Assembly (NCBI RefSeq): GCF_000374365.1
Contig: NZ_KB894122.1
Coordinates: 1-64,000, forward strand
Source: Bacteroides gallinarum DSM 18171 = JCM 13658
GTDB lineage: Bacteria > Bacteroidota > Bacteroidia > Bacteroidales > Bacteroidaceae
Reading direction: 5' to 3'
DNA: 64,000 bases
This document shows, piece by piece, positions 9,149-17,751 of this stretch (the first letter of the stretch is position 1; every line of letters begins with the position of its first letter). The notes beneath the pieces were generated by a model that saw only the letters and a program-made list of their open reading frames with translations, was not told the origin of the DNA and did not search any database. Both the position numbers and the translations under genes were made by a program.

Positions 9149-9757
9149 TTAATTGTTACCGGTAAAATATTCCATTGTTGCCGAAGTCTCAGAACTGATG
9201 CCTTCTCTTATAAAAACTTTTTTTATTGTCAAAAAAATAATTTTCAAATCGAGTAAAAAAGAAGAATGGTCAACATACCACACATCCAATTCAAATTTCT
9301 TAGTCCATGATATAGCATTCCGTCCATTTACCTGTGCCCAGCCCGTAATACCCGGACGGACTTCATGCCTACGTGCTTGTTCTTTATTATACAGAGGAAG
9401 ATATTGAGGGAGCAAAGGACGTGGACCTATCAGCGACATATCCCCTCTCAAGACATTAATCAACTGGGGTAACTCATCAATGGAAGTTGAACGGACAAAC
9501 CTCCCTACTTTCGTCAGCCGTTGTGCATCAGGCAACAGATTACCGGCAGCATCCCGTTCATCCGTCATAGTCTTAAACTTGATCACCTTGAATATTTTCC
9601 CATTTTTGCCCGGCCGTTCCTGAGTAAAGAATGCTCCAGCACCTTTGTTGGCGAAATGGAGCCAAATAGTAACAAGTAGCAGTATCGGCCAAATCAAAGC
9701 CAATACGCATAACACGAGAATGAAATCAATCACCCTCTTAAAAAAATGAGAATACAT
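9149..9757 (-). CDS. Undecaprenyl-phosphate sugar phosphotransferase (PglC-like)
   Basis: A 202-residue monotopic phosphoglycosyl transferase of the small (PglC) type, which starts repeat-unit synthesis by moving a sugar-phosphate from a UDP-sugar to undecaprenyl phosphate at the inner membrane. Visible are one re-entrant membrane helix (about 8-34), the FKVIKFKTM segment, the catalytic Asp-Glu pair in [24 protein letters not shown], and [14 protein letters not shown]. The size matches PglC rather than the longer WbaP/WcaJ enzymes. Together with the aminotransferase at the operon end it suggests that an amino-deoxy sugar is the first residue. Confidence 0.93.
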   Translation of the reverse strand: MYSHFFKRVIDFILVLCVLALIWPILLLVTIWLHFANKGAGAFFTQERPGKNGKIFKVIKFKTMTDERDAAGNLLPDAQRLTKVGRFVRSTSIDELPQLINVLRGDMSLIGPRPLLPQYLPLYNKEQARRHEVRPGITGWAQVNGRNAISWTKKFELDVWYVDHSSFLLDLKIIFLTIKKVFIREGISSETSATMEYFTGNN

Positions 9758-9939
9758 GATTTAATAATTGATTAGACCTGCCAATTTCCTATATCTTCTA
9801 TTTTGAGGAAGCGAAACAATAAACGCCTCTATACCGCTCCTCTTTTTTCCTATAATAAATGATTTAATGATGCACTATATAGAACACTGCAAAGATGAAC
9901 AATATGATTTTACTCATAAAAAAAGAACTACTTCCATCT

Positions 9940-10115
9940 CATTCTCTCTGCCAACAATCCATCCATTTTTTGCTTAGAATCATTCGCCCCTTCTCACGAG
10001 CCATCCGCATATATTTTATGGCATCCACAAGAATATCATCACTCAAATAACCATGTTGCAAACTCTTTTCAGTTGCGAATAAACAAGATACTCTTGTTTC
10101 CACAATGACATGTTT
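9940..10115 (-). pseudogene. C-terminal gene remnant in the capsule operon
   Basis: An open minus-strand frame with no start codon encodes about 57 residues (containing SLQHGYLSDDILVDAIKYMR and KGRMILSKKWMDCW) and ends in a stop. It begins right behind the upstream glycosyltransferase and looks like the tail of a lost capsule gene, possibly a glycosyltransferase, though I cannot name it. The 180 bases between it and the phosphoglycosyl transferase hold nothing visible. Confidence 0.45.
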
Positions 10116-10125
10116 TTTTTAAAGT

Positions 10126-11286
10126 TTACGACAAAATGTCCTCCAACTTAGAGTATATGATGTCCTTGTCGAGCAACTCATCCACCAGCCTTTTATTATT
10201 CCGCTTCCACTCCTTATAATCAGCCCAGTGTTCCGAACATTGTAACAACACCTTGTCCAGTGTATTGTCTTTAAAATCGAAATTAAGCCCAACCTTATAT
10301 CGGTCAATCATATCGGCAGTCTCCCCCGGCAAAGAATTTAAGATAAAACAGTTTGCCGCTGCATAATCATTGAATTTATAACTATGCACAACTTTCGTAT
10401 TGTCACGAAAAATATTCACCGCAATATCGCAACACGACAGATATTTCAACAAATCTCCATATTTCAAAAAGCCTGTGATTTCAGCCTTTACAGAATACTT
10501 GTCAATAAGATTCTCTATTTCGGCACGGCATACCCCATCGCCTATAAAAAGAAGTTTGTACCGGTATTTCCCATTAAGGGCAGCCACTCCTTTTATCAAA
10601 GTTTCAAAATCATAACTTGTCCCCAAACTGCCTGCATACCCAATCCATAACTCGCCCGCAGGTTTGTCAAGAACCAGTTCGCTTTCCGCAATAAGTTTCT
10701 CCACCATCCTTTTATCAACTCCCAAATACAAAGGATGCACAAGAGCTTTTTCGTTGTAAAGAGCCGCTTCATTAGCATATCGTACCGACTCTCCCAATAT
10801 TGCATCCGCCATTTTATACGCCCGCACTGTAATGCACTTCCATGGAAAAACGACATATTTCAGCAACCGGCCTTTCATTCCGCCTACAATAGGCATCAAA
10901 GAATCCGGCCATAAGTCTATTACATCTATCACCAGCTTCACCCCGTGTTTCCTACAATATTTTCCACAAACATAAGCAGCCGTAGAAGCCGGCATGGCAC
11001 AATAAACCGTTGTCGGAATCTCCCGAAGCGAATTCAAATACTTCCTCAGCCTATAAGCGAAAACAAGATGGCTGTACAAACGTCTGACGGAAAGATTTTT
11101 CTTATAAGCAGGAACATGCAGGAAAGTACAATCCGGATGTTCCGCGTGTCCTTTGTAACGTTTGCACCTATGATTGAAATCCGATACTACCGCATGCGTA
11201 TCTAAATTCGGCGCATAGTGAAATATATTATATAACCGTGAATTGTCTGCGTTTATATCTCCGAAAAGCGAAACTAACAGTATCAT
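10126..11286 (-). CDS. Glycosyltransferase, GT4-like (GT-B fold)
   Basis: A 386-residue GT-B glycosyltransferase. The N-terminal acceptor domain includes VIDVIDLWPDSL. The C-terminal nucleotide-sugar domain has GYAGSLGTSYDFETLI, YKLLFIGDG and ITGFLKYGDLLKYLSCCDIAVN. The usual EGFG-like donor-binding glutamate motif is replaced by a segment around NTKVVHSYKFNDYAAAN, as in WbuB-type members. It would add one sugar of the capsule repeat at the cytoplasmic face. It lies 17 bases downstream of a GT2 gene in the same direction. Confidence 0.88.
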   Translation of the reverse strand: MILLVSLFGDINADNSRLYNIFHYAPNLDTHAVVSDFNHRCKRYKGHAEHPDCTFLHVPAYKKNLSVRRLYSHLVFAYRLRKYLNSLREIPTTVYCAMPASTAAYVCGKYCRKHGVKLVIDVIDLWPDSLMPIVGGMKGRLLKYVVFPWKCITVRAYKMADAILGESVRYANEAALYNEKALVHPLYLGVDKRMVEKLIAESELVLDKPAGELWIGYAGSLGTSYDFETLIKGVAALNGKYRYKLLFIGDGVCRAEIENLIDKYSVKAEITGFLKYGDLLKYLSCCDIAVNIFRDNTKVVHSYKFNDYAAANCFILNSLPGETADMIDRYKVGLNFDFKDNTLDKVLLQCSEHWADYKEWKRNNKRLVDELLDKDIIYSKLEDILS

Positions 11287-11303
11287 TTTTATTGTTTGTT
11301 ATA

Positions 11304-12005
11304 TTAAGAAAATTTCCGTTTTAATAATTCTATAAGGAAATGCCAGCGGTAGGCTATTCTATACGACCACTTCAAATGACTCTTCTCTCCGGAACACGAT
11401 GCATTGTCTCCATGCCTGCGATACCTAATCAATTTGTCGGGAATGAACTCCACGGAATAAAACGCCGAAGCGCAAATGCCCAGCCAGATATCGTGCATCG
11501 CCAGATTTCGGGGAAAAGGCAAAGCTTTGTTGAGAAGCTCTTTCCGGAAAGCCATGCAGCAGCCCAAGAAATTGTTACTAACGAGGTTAGCAATCACGCC
11601 TTTCGGGCGCGCCTTGCCGTGGCAAAACGAGTCACGCACCACCCGCATGCCCGCATCCACTACGCGGCAATCGCTGACCACCAACGTGCTGCCCTGCAAA
11701 TGCTTCATCATCACTTCCACTTTGCCGGGTTCCCACACGTCGTCCTGGTCGGAAAGGAAGATGTAATCTCCCTTCGCCATTTTCAACGCGTTCTCAAAGT
11801 TATAGACCGGCGATTTGAAGCGTTGGCAGGCATATATCTTTATGCGCCGGTCGCCGAATGCTTCAATCGCTTCTACCGTGTTGTCTGTCGACGAGTCATC
11901 GGAGACAATTACTTCATCCCCCCCTCCCAATTGCGGAAGAATGGAATCCAGTTGCTCTTTGATATATTTGCCACCGTTGTAAGTGGCGATACATACGGAA
12001 ATCAT
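11304..12005 (-). CDS. Glycosyltransferase family 2
   Basis: A 233-residue GT-A enzyme. It starts with ISVCIATYNGGKYIKEQLDSIL, has the nucleotide-binding VSDDSSTDNT, the DxD-type FLSDQDDVWEPGK (about 84-96), and the acceptor-site region MHDIWLG. Length and motifs match the short GT2 enzymes of polysaccharide loci, often rhamnosyl- or related transferases. It sits 12 bases after the preceding GT2 gene. Confidence 0.9.
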   Translation of the reverse strand: MISVCIATYNGGKYIKEQLDSILPQLGGGDEVIVSDDSSTDNTVEAIEAFGDRRIKIYACQRFKSPVYNFENALKMAKGDYIFLSDQDDVWEPGKVEVMMKHLQGSTLVVSDCRVVDAGMRVVRDSFCHGKARPKGVIANLVSNNFLGCCMAFRKELLNKALPFPRNLAMHDIWLGICASAFYSVEFIPDKLIRYRRHGDNASCSGEKSHLKWSYRIAYRWHFLIELLKRKFS

Positions 12006-12017
12006 AGAAAAAGTTGT

Positions 12018-12842
12018 TTATGACTTAGGGAATAAATAATGCTTCAGAAATTTTGCCGACCTGCACCGGAGCGTGAGCGATAAAGTCCTTTTGAGTAGTA
12101 TGATGACGATGGCTAATCTGCTTGCAAAGGAATCAGATTTATAGGCTTTCAGACTTTTGCAGAACAATTTATACCGTACAAACAATTTGTCCGAATCCGT
12201 TTCTTCATTTGAAAAATCCTGAATAAGTTTCCTGTCAATTAGATAAAATGATTTATACAGAACGCTCAGTCTGTCCACAAACTGGTAATCGGAATAATCA
12301 AGGAAAACCTTCTCATTATATCCGCCTGCTTTCTTCATGGCATTCACCTCAACGAACATGCCGCTGTTGATTATGCCTGCCGACTTCATGGGATATTCCC
12401 TGCCTGCCTGAAAAACGAATCTTGTCGGGATTTTCAACCTGAGGCGGACGGGAGACATACGGCATCCCGACGTAGTGACTACCTGAGGGACAAACAGCTT
12501 TATATGAGGCAGCTTTCCGGCTTTCTCGATGCACGCCTGTATGTAATCGCAACTGTCGAAAGTCGAATCCTGGTCCAAGAGCAAAAGGTATGTAAAACCG
12601 TTCTGGAGCGCAAAATCGGACGCACGGTTGTAGCCTGCGGAAACTCCGGGATTAGTCACGTCGGAGACATAGTGGATAAACGGATTGTGCCGAAAATCAT
12701 GTTCCGAATGTTCCGGACTGGGAGAGTTGTCATAAACATACAATTGGATGCCGTCGGACAACACGCCTTTCACCAAAGTAGAAAAAGCCGCAGCCTCCTG
12801 CAACTTTCTATTGAACAAGATTATAACGCAAAGAACTTTCAT
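12018..12842 (-). CDS. Glycosyltransferase family 2 (rhamnosyltransferase-like)
   Basis: A 274-residue GT2 protein with VYDNSPS near the start, GVSAGYNRASDFAL and the DxD-type LLLLDQDSTFD (about 90-100). The second half contains INSGMFVEVNAMKKAGGYNEKVFLDYSDYQF, typical of the dTDP-rhamnosyl transferase branch. It overlaps the polymerase gene by 35 bases, implying coupled translation. The donor sugar is a guess from the family. Confidence 0.88.
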   Translation of the reverse strand: MKVLCVIILFNRKLQEAAAFSTLVKGVLSDGIQLYVYDNSPSPEHSEHDFRHNPFIHYVSDVTNPGVSAGYNRASDFALQNGFTYLLLLDQDSTFDSCDYIQACIEKAGKLPHIKLFVPQVVTTSGCRMSPVRLRLKIPTRFVFQAGREYPMKSAGIINSGMFVEVNAMKKAGGYNEKVFLDYSDYQFVDRLSVLYKSFYLIDRKLIQDFSNEETDSDKLFVRYKLFCKSLKAYKSDSFASRLAIVIILLKRTLSLTLRCRSAKFLKHYLFPKS

Positions 12843-13971
12843 TTAACCGGGATAACTTATTGGAAACGACAAAAGAGAGCAATACAAAACTCATCCCAAT
12901 CGGATTGATAAGAAAAGGATTGAACAGCGATTGGACATAGACACACACCGCCCCTATCATAAAAAGGGATGCCGTTTGTTTATACTCTGTCGGCGTGCGC
13001 TTATAGTCAGCATAAATTTTCCAAAGCAGCAAGCCCCAGAACGACAGTCCGAGGATGCCTTGCTTATGAAAAATCTCAAGGATAGAATTTTCCATGTGTA
13101 TATCTCTTACCGGCACTCCATACCCGAACCCATGCCCGAACAGAAACGAAAAAGGGGTGATTCGCTCAATAACCTGCAGGGCTGTCAGCATCCGCAATTC
13201 GTCGCCGCCTGTCCTGTCCTCGCCTACATCGAACAATCCCAGCTGCAAGGTTACGAAAAGCAACAACAAGCAGAGCAGAAACAAGGAAGCGGCGGTGGAT
13301 GGCTTCATCTTATGGCGCGTGACATACAGCAGTAGTATGGCAAGCAAGGTGATTACATAAAACCCTCTTGTCTGGGTATAATAAATAGCCAGCAAATGCA
13401 AAAGGGAGAAAAGCCATTTCTTCTCATTCATCCAGAAAAGGAGGCCAATCGTCAGGTACAGGAAGCCTTTATAGAATAATTCCCCTTCATCTCCCCTGAA
13501 CATAAAGTCGCTTTCTTCCTCCATCATGACATAAAAAATATTGAAGTCTATCACCTTCAAATATTTTATAAGCACAATATATACCAGATAGGCTACCGAC
13601 ATGAACAGAGACGACCACTTGATTATGGAGCATACATTCTGAATCACCTTTTTGTCGCTTACCATGAAATAGATAAACGGGAGCGTAAGGAAAAACGACA
13701 GCTGCTTTATATCTGCGAACAAATTCTCCTGATTATTGGATATCAAGCAAAAAGAGAGCGCCACCATAGTGGTAAACAGATAAAACATCAGCATATTTCC
13801 TGCATACTGTCCTATACGCCGGTTTATGATTAATGGCACGGTCAGACCGATTGCTATCAGAAAATTGAACATACGCAATGTCAGTCCGCCCGCCACGTGA
13901 ATCACCTGCCCGCTGCCACAAAGCAACAACTCTGCAATGAAAAAATAAAAGAACAGTCTTATACTTTTCAT
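12808..13971 (-). CDS. wzy: O-antigen/capsule polymerase (Wzy-like)
   Basis: A 387-residue polytopic membrane protein with about ten hydrophobic helices and a large loop before FLFGHGFGYGVPVRDIHMENSILEIFHKQGILGLSFW, the pattern of O-antigen ligase/polymerase (Wzy_C) proteins. It would join lipid-linked repeat units in the periplasm. It is the first gene downstream of the antisense VirE island. No good TAnnTTTG box was found directly upstream, so its transcription may depend on read-through from the invertible promoter or on an unrecognised promoter. Confidence 0.82.
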   Translation of the reverse strand: MKSIRLFFYFFIAELLLCGSGQVIHVAGGLTLRMFNFLIAIGLTVPLIINRRIGQYAGNMLMFYLFTTMVALSFCLISNNQENLFADIKQLSFFLTLPFIYFMVSDKKVIQNVCSIIKWSSLFMSVAYLVYIVLIKYLKVIDFNIFYVMMEEESDFMFRGDEGELFYKGFLYLTIGLLFWMNEKKWLFSLLHLLAIYYTQTRGFYVITLLAILLLYVTRHKMKPSTAASLFLLCLLLLFVTLQLGLFDVGEDRTGGDELRMLTALQVIERITPFSFLFGHGFGYGVPVRDIHMENSILEIFHKQGILGLSFWGLLLWKIYADYKRTPTEYKQTASLFMIGAVCVYVQSLFNPFLINPIGMSFVLLSFVVSNKLSRLNESSLRYNLVQ

Positions 13972-14071
13972 CCACTTAAATTATTATACAATATTCTTTA
14001 CAAACTGTCATGGATGCACAATTCTTATTTTCACACAAATGTTCCGATCGGAAGAGCAAAATCCGCAATGC

Positions 14072-14235
14072 CATGTGACGCCTTGTCACCACACTTGCAC
14101 GACTTTTTCCTCGCGTCTATGCCTATACGCGCGCGAGGGACGGAATTTTCCGGAACAAGCAGGCGGAGGACGTGTGTCTCCCAGACGCGCGCATGAGGAA
14201 AAAGTCGTGCAACTACGGTGACAAGGCGTCACATG
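14072..14235. repeat. Large inverted repeat upstream of wzy
   Basis: Arms 14072-14112 and 14195-14235 are reverse complements over 41 bases except for a four-base mismatch block. Inner pairing (GCGTCT at 14113-14118 with AGACGC at 14183-14188) extends the hairpin. The core motif TTGCACG...TTTTTCCTC recurs in the palindrome at 37138-37194, which suggests a family of dispersed elements. Transcripts from either side would fold into a very stable hairpin here. Confidence 0.75.
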
Positions 14236-14349
14236 CGGCAAGCGCGAAAAGTTTTATATCTTAATTATTTTAACGTTTGAGGGCAAAAAAACGCTCCGAA
14301 AGAGTTAATTACAGTTAAATATCGCGGTTTTGTTTTCCATCGCACGGCG

Positions 14350-14434
14350 GTTTCATTCAGACTTCATGCTTGTCTTCCTGACGCAGACTACGCCGATTTT
14401 ATTTCCTTTTCAGGCGCGGATACACTTAAATGAA
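14350..14434. repeat. Short MITE-like repeat, related to 25187-25535
   Basis: Starts GTTTCATTCAGACTTCATGC and ends with CTTAAATGAAAG, close to the two ends of the longer element near 25.2-25.5 kb. It looks like an internally deleted copy. The rest of the region between 14236 and 14547 shows no gene. Confidence 0.45.
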
Positions 14435-14547
14435 AGCCCGTGTTTTCAACCCATAAGAGGAAAACAAGCGATTAGTAAATCCGGGGAATTATTTCCACCT
14501 TTACGCCACAGTTACAACAAAGTATCACACCCAAAAAACAACAAAAA

Positions 14548-16501
14548 ATGGAAAACTACCCCATAAGTCTTTTCAAAGGCTATTCAGACACACATCCCAC
14601 AGACTCCACCTTGCAGGCGGTGGTAGGCATGCTGCGCGACGACCGCGCCGTAGCCGAACACACCGAGAAGCACCGCTACTACCTGCAACACGGGCAGAGC
14701 GCGGCGGCCGCCCGCGAAAAGTCGTCGTGCCCCTGCTTTGCCGTGGCGGTGCGCTTCAGCGGCGGCAAGCAGCGGCGGCACATCTGCGCCTGGACGGGAC
14801 TCTGCCCCGTGGACATCGATCACGTGCCCGCCAACCGGATGGAGCATTGCCTCGAGCTGATACGCGCCGACCGCCACACCCTGCTTCAATACGTCACCAT
14901 CAGCGGCAGCGGCATACAGCTGCTGTGCCGCTACGCTGGACTGACCGACGACCACGACCTGCGCCTGCATGCGCGCGCCTTTGCCGCCATCAACGCCCAC
15001 TATGCCCGCCTTACAGGGCTGGAGTGCGACCTGAAGTGCAAGAACGCCACCCGCCTGAGCGGGCTGGCGCACGACGAACGGTTTTTCTTCCGTCCCGACG
15101 CCGATCCGTTCGACCTGTCCGGCTCCGCCGCCCCCGCCGCTGCCCGGGCGCGCAAGCAGACTTCCGCCGACAAGCTGCGCCGCCGCCTGCTGCGGGTGAC
15201 GGAGGCCGTGGCCCGCCAGCTGGCGGACGAGGGGGTGGAGTATGCCGCGCACCACCGCAACGAGTACATCATGCGCACGGGCTATCTGCTCAATGCCTAC
15301 GGCGTGGCGCAGGCCGCGGCCACCGAATGGGCTGCGGAGCGTTTTGCCGACTACGACGGCAACGTGCCAGCCATCTTCGCCTCCTGCTACCTCAACACCG
15401 CTGAGCACGGCACCCGCACCCTGCCGTCGCGACAGAAAAACGCCGCAGGCGACGGGGGGCGACCGGAGTTCCTGGCATCGGTGGCGGAAATAGAAGAGTT
15501 TCTGAGCACGCAGGGGGCTTTCCGTAAGAACACCGTCACGGGCAAGTGCGAGGCACTGCCTGCCGACAGCCCCGACGGGAAGTACGAGGAACTGACGGAC
15601 CGCTACGTCAACACCCTTTGGTGCCGCATGTGCAAGGAAGTGAAGCCGGCGGCGGCGCACATACGCGCCGTGCTCGACTCCGAGTTCATTCCCCTGTTCA
15701 ACCCCTTCGAAGCGTATTTCCGCAACCTCCCGCCCTGGGACGGCGTCACCGACCACATAGCCCTGCTCGCCTCGCACGTGCACGTGCGCAACAACGCCAT
15801 CTCCTTCGCCCACTACTTCAAGAAGTGGCTGGTGGGCATGGCGGCCGCGCTGCTCGACGAGGACGTGGTGAACCACGAGATACTGGTGCTCACCGGCCGC
15901 CAGGGCATCTACAAGACCACCTGGCTGAACAACCTGCTGGCGCCCGAGCTGCGCCGCTACTTCTACCTGAAGAGCAACGCGCGCCGCATCACCAAGGACG
16001 ACCTGCTCACCCTCTCCGAGTTTGCCATCGTCTGCTTGGAAGAGCTGGACGAGATGGAGACGCAGGAGGTGAACCAGATAAAGGCGCTCACCACCATGAA
16101 GACCGTGAATGAGCGCGCCGCCTACGCCCACTACAAGGAGCACCGCCGGCACATTGCCAGTTTTTGCGGCACCAGCAACAACACCCACTTCCTGACCGAC
16201 CCCACCGGAAACCGCCGCTGGCTGCCCTTCGAGGTGGAGAGCATCGACAGTCCTTACGATTTCCCGGTGGACTATGCGGGCGTCTACTCGCAAGTCTACG
16301 CCTTGCTGCAGAGCGGCTACCACTACTGGCTGGAAGGCGATGAACCGGAAGCGCTGAACCGGCACAACAAGCATTTCGCTGAGCCAAGCGGGTTTCGAGC
16401 CAGTCCGCGCCGGGGGCAAACGGGGCTACCGGCTGGTGGAGCTTACCGGCGACGAGATACGGGAGAACCAGTATGCCATGGGGCGGTACACGGGTAATTG
16501 A
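14548..16501 (+). pseudogene. VirE-type P-loop protein (BT4734-like N-terminus), C-terminus frameshifted
   Basis: The frame codes 649 residues to 16497. The N-terminal part (about 60-210, with DIDHVP and SGSGIQLLCRY) matches the BT4734/BF3469 domain, a primase-like fold. The C-terminal part (about 380-640) is a VirE/DUF3987-like ATPase with Walker A GRQGIYKTTWLNN, Walker B-like CLEELDEME and TNNTHFLTDPTGNRRWLPFEV. After NRHNKHFAEPS (about 16385) the protein leaves the family's usual sequence. The expected ending (GFEPVRAGGKRGYRLVELTG and onward) is present in another frame, ending at 16501, so an out-of-frame deletion seems to have removed part of the C-terminus. The core ATPase motifs are intact. 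Base composition is much more GC-rich than the capsule genes on both sides. It heads a Bacteroides module of VirE, DUF4248, HU-like, smalltalk and amidase genes whose role is unknown. Confidence 0.8.
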
Positions 16502-16553
16502 TAATCTTTTCAATTGACAATTGACAGTTGACAATTAACAATTAAAGAGCCAT

Positions 16554-16612
16554 GTTCCGCTCCGTAAAGTGCCACTTTACGATGCTAAAGTGGCACTCTA
16601 CGGAACGGAAAC
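16554..16612. terminator. Strong hairpin between convergent genes
   Basis: The outer arms GTTCCG.TCCGTA and the inner AGTGCCACTTTA with its complement form a stem of about 25 bp around 16554-16612. It lies between the end of the VirE-like gene and the end of the DUF4248 gene, where a bidirectional terminator is expected. Just before it (16511-16545) short TTGACAA/TTAACAA repeats occur. Confidence 0.65.
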
Positions 16613-16620
16613 ACCTGTCT

Positions 16621-16863
16621 CTACTTGTCATCGGCTTCCACCGAAAAAGGCTCGCCCAGCGCGTTGTAGATGAGCTGCACCTGCGCCGGAGTGTACGTCC
16701 GCACCTTGTCCGAGGGGACCAGGGCGCGCAGCTCGCCGCGCAGCGTGGGGTGGAAATCAATCCACTGGTTCAGTTTGCGGAAAGCCGCCTGCGGGCAGAG
16801 TCCCGGGCAATAGATCTGGGCGAGTTCCGTCCGCCCGTAAGTACGTATTTCAAAGTGTTTCAT
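16621..16863 (-). CDS. DUF4248 domain protein
   Basis: An 80-residue protein beginning MKHFEIRTYGRTELAQIYCPG, with AAFRKLNQWIDFHPTLRGEL and a C-terminal YTPAQVQLIYNALGEP. This matches the DUF4248 family that regularly sits in this Bacteroides module, divergent from the HU-like gene. The fold looks like a small helix-turn-helix protein (FRKLNQWI helix). A DNA-binding or regulatory role is inference only. A TAnnTTTG box lies 30 bases upstream. Confidence 0.8.
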   Translation of the reverse strand: MKHFEIRTYGRTELAQIYCPGLCPQAAFRKLNQWIDFHPTLRGELRALVPSDKVRTYTPAQVQLIYNALGEPFSVEADDK

Positions 16864-16892
16864 ATCCTTGGCATTAGCGTTTCTCTTTCTCG

Positions 16893-16900
16893 CAAATATA
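16893..16900 (-). promoter_or_regulatory. -7 box of the DUF4248 gene
   Basis: TATATTTG on the minus strand, 30 bases before the DUF4248 start, matching TAnnTTTG. Confidence 0.5.
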
Positions 16901-16940
16901 CCGAAAATTCTTCACATACTGGCATCCCGGAACAACAATA

Positions 16941-16990
16941 ACGAACGGAAACGAACCATAACGAACCGTAACCTACCGTAACGCACAAAC
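16941..16990. repeat. Five tandem 10-bp repeats between divergent promoters
   Basis: Consecutive decamers ACGAACGGAA, ACGAACCATA, ACGAACCGTA, ACCTACCGTA and ACGCACAAAC lie exactly between the -7 boxes of the DUF4248 and HU-like genes. The 10-bp period keeps the same DNA face exposed, as expected of a cooperative operator. It begins 41 bases from one -7 box and ends 17 bases from the other. Confidence 0.6.
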
Positions 16991-17007
16991 CGCGCCGGAG
17001 CATGCCG

Positions 17008-17015
17008 TATCTTTG
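17008..17015 (+). promoter_or_regulatory. -7 box of the HU-like gene
   Basis: TATCTTTG matches TAnnTTTG, 58 bases before the start of the HU-like gene and right after the decamer array. Confidence 0.55.
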
Positions 17016-17073
17016 CTTCGTGATCACAAAGAGAACCTAAAAACCAAAATTCAAAACTTAAAACTTAAACATC

Positions 17074-17520
17074 ATGATTCGTTACAAAAAGTATCAGTTT
17101 ACCGGAGAGAACCATCCGCTTAAGGGGCTGTGGTATGCCCGTCCCATGATAGACGAAACCTACGACACCGCACGACTGGCGCAGCACATGGCAAACCATA
17201 ACACGCCCTACTCCGCCGGGCTTATCAAGGGCGTGCTGACCGACATGATAGCTTGCATCAAAGAGCTTATTCTCGACGGCAAGAACGTGAAGCTGGACGA
17301 CCTCGCCATCTTCTCCGTGGGCATCGTCAGCAAGAAGGGCGCCGCATCGGCGGACGAGTTCACCGTGGCGGACAACGTGAAGGGGCTGAGACTCCGCGCA
17401 CGCGCCACCGGCGAGCTGAGCAACACTCAAATCAATCTGGACGGCCGCCTGAAAGAGGCTGCCAAGTACAGCGTAGAAGGCGGCTCCACGGGCGGCGACG
17501 AAGAAGAAGATCCGCTGTAG
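17074..17520 (+). CDS. HU-like DNA-binding protein (HU-HIG type)
   Basis: A 148-residue relative of HU/IHF with the Bacteroides-specific arrangement: an extended N-terminus (YKKYQFTGENHPLKGLWYARPM), helices around AQHMANHNTPYSAGLIKGVLTDMIACIKELILDGKNVKLDDLAIFSVGI, a beta-arm, and an acidic Gly/Glu tail (GGDEEEDPL). It would bend or coat DNA in the cytoplasm. It opens the right half of the module (HU-like, smalltalk, amidase, same strand) and is preceded by its own promoter and the decamer array. Confidence 0.88.
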   Translation: MIRYKKYQFTGENHPLKGLWYARPMIDETYDTARLAQHMANHNTPYSAGLIKGVLTDMIACIKELILDGKNVKLDDLAIFSVGIVSKKGAASADEFTVADNVKGLRLRARATGELSNTQINLDGRLKEAAKYSVEGGSTGGDEEEDPL

Positions 17521-17522
17521 CA

Positions 17523-17604
17523 ATAATCAGTGATTAGTGATGAATGATTAATGATTAATCACTCATCATTAATCACTAATCATTCATCACTAATCGCTGA
17601 TTAT
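17523..17604. repeat. 82-bp near-perfect palindrome
   Basis: Arms of about 39 bases built from ATTAGTGATGAATGATTA-like units are reverse complements at 37 of 39 positions. It separates the HU-like gene from the smalltalk gene. Similar GATTAATGA hairpins occur at 55105-55188, so it looks like a common intergenic stem-loop that could attenuate transcription. Confidence 0.7.
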
Positions 17605-17643
17605 CAGTTTATTATTTTTTTTACCATTAAAATCAAAATCCTT

Positions 17644-17751
17644 ATGAACACAAAATCAAAATCAGTCTTGGGGATTATCCTCAAAAGCATCGTGGTGGTG
17701 GCTACCGCACTGGCAAGCGTATTCGGTTTCACATCCTGCACAGGCCGATGA
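17644..17751 (+). CDS. Smalltalk protein
   Basis: A 35-residue peptide starting MNTKSKSVLGIILKSIVVV, with a single hydrophobic helix (about 9-30) and a basic N-terminus. I recognise it as the small membrane peptide named 'smalltalk protein' in Bacteroides annotations, always just upstream of an N-acetylmuramoyl-L-alanine amidase. The stop overlaps the amidase start by four bases (ATGA). The pairing with a lysozyme-like amidase resembles a holin-endolysin arrangement, but that role is speculation. Confidence 0.8.
   Translation: MNTKSKSVLGIILKSIVVVATALASVFGFTSCTGR

Noticed and set aside
14584-16419. 611-codon minus-strand open frame opposite the VirE-like gene
   Set aside because: It is a shadow of the GC-rich plus-strand gene; the translation is Val/Gly/Gln/His-rich without any domain, while the plus strand has clear P-loop motifs.
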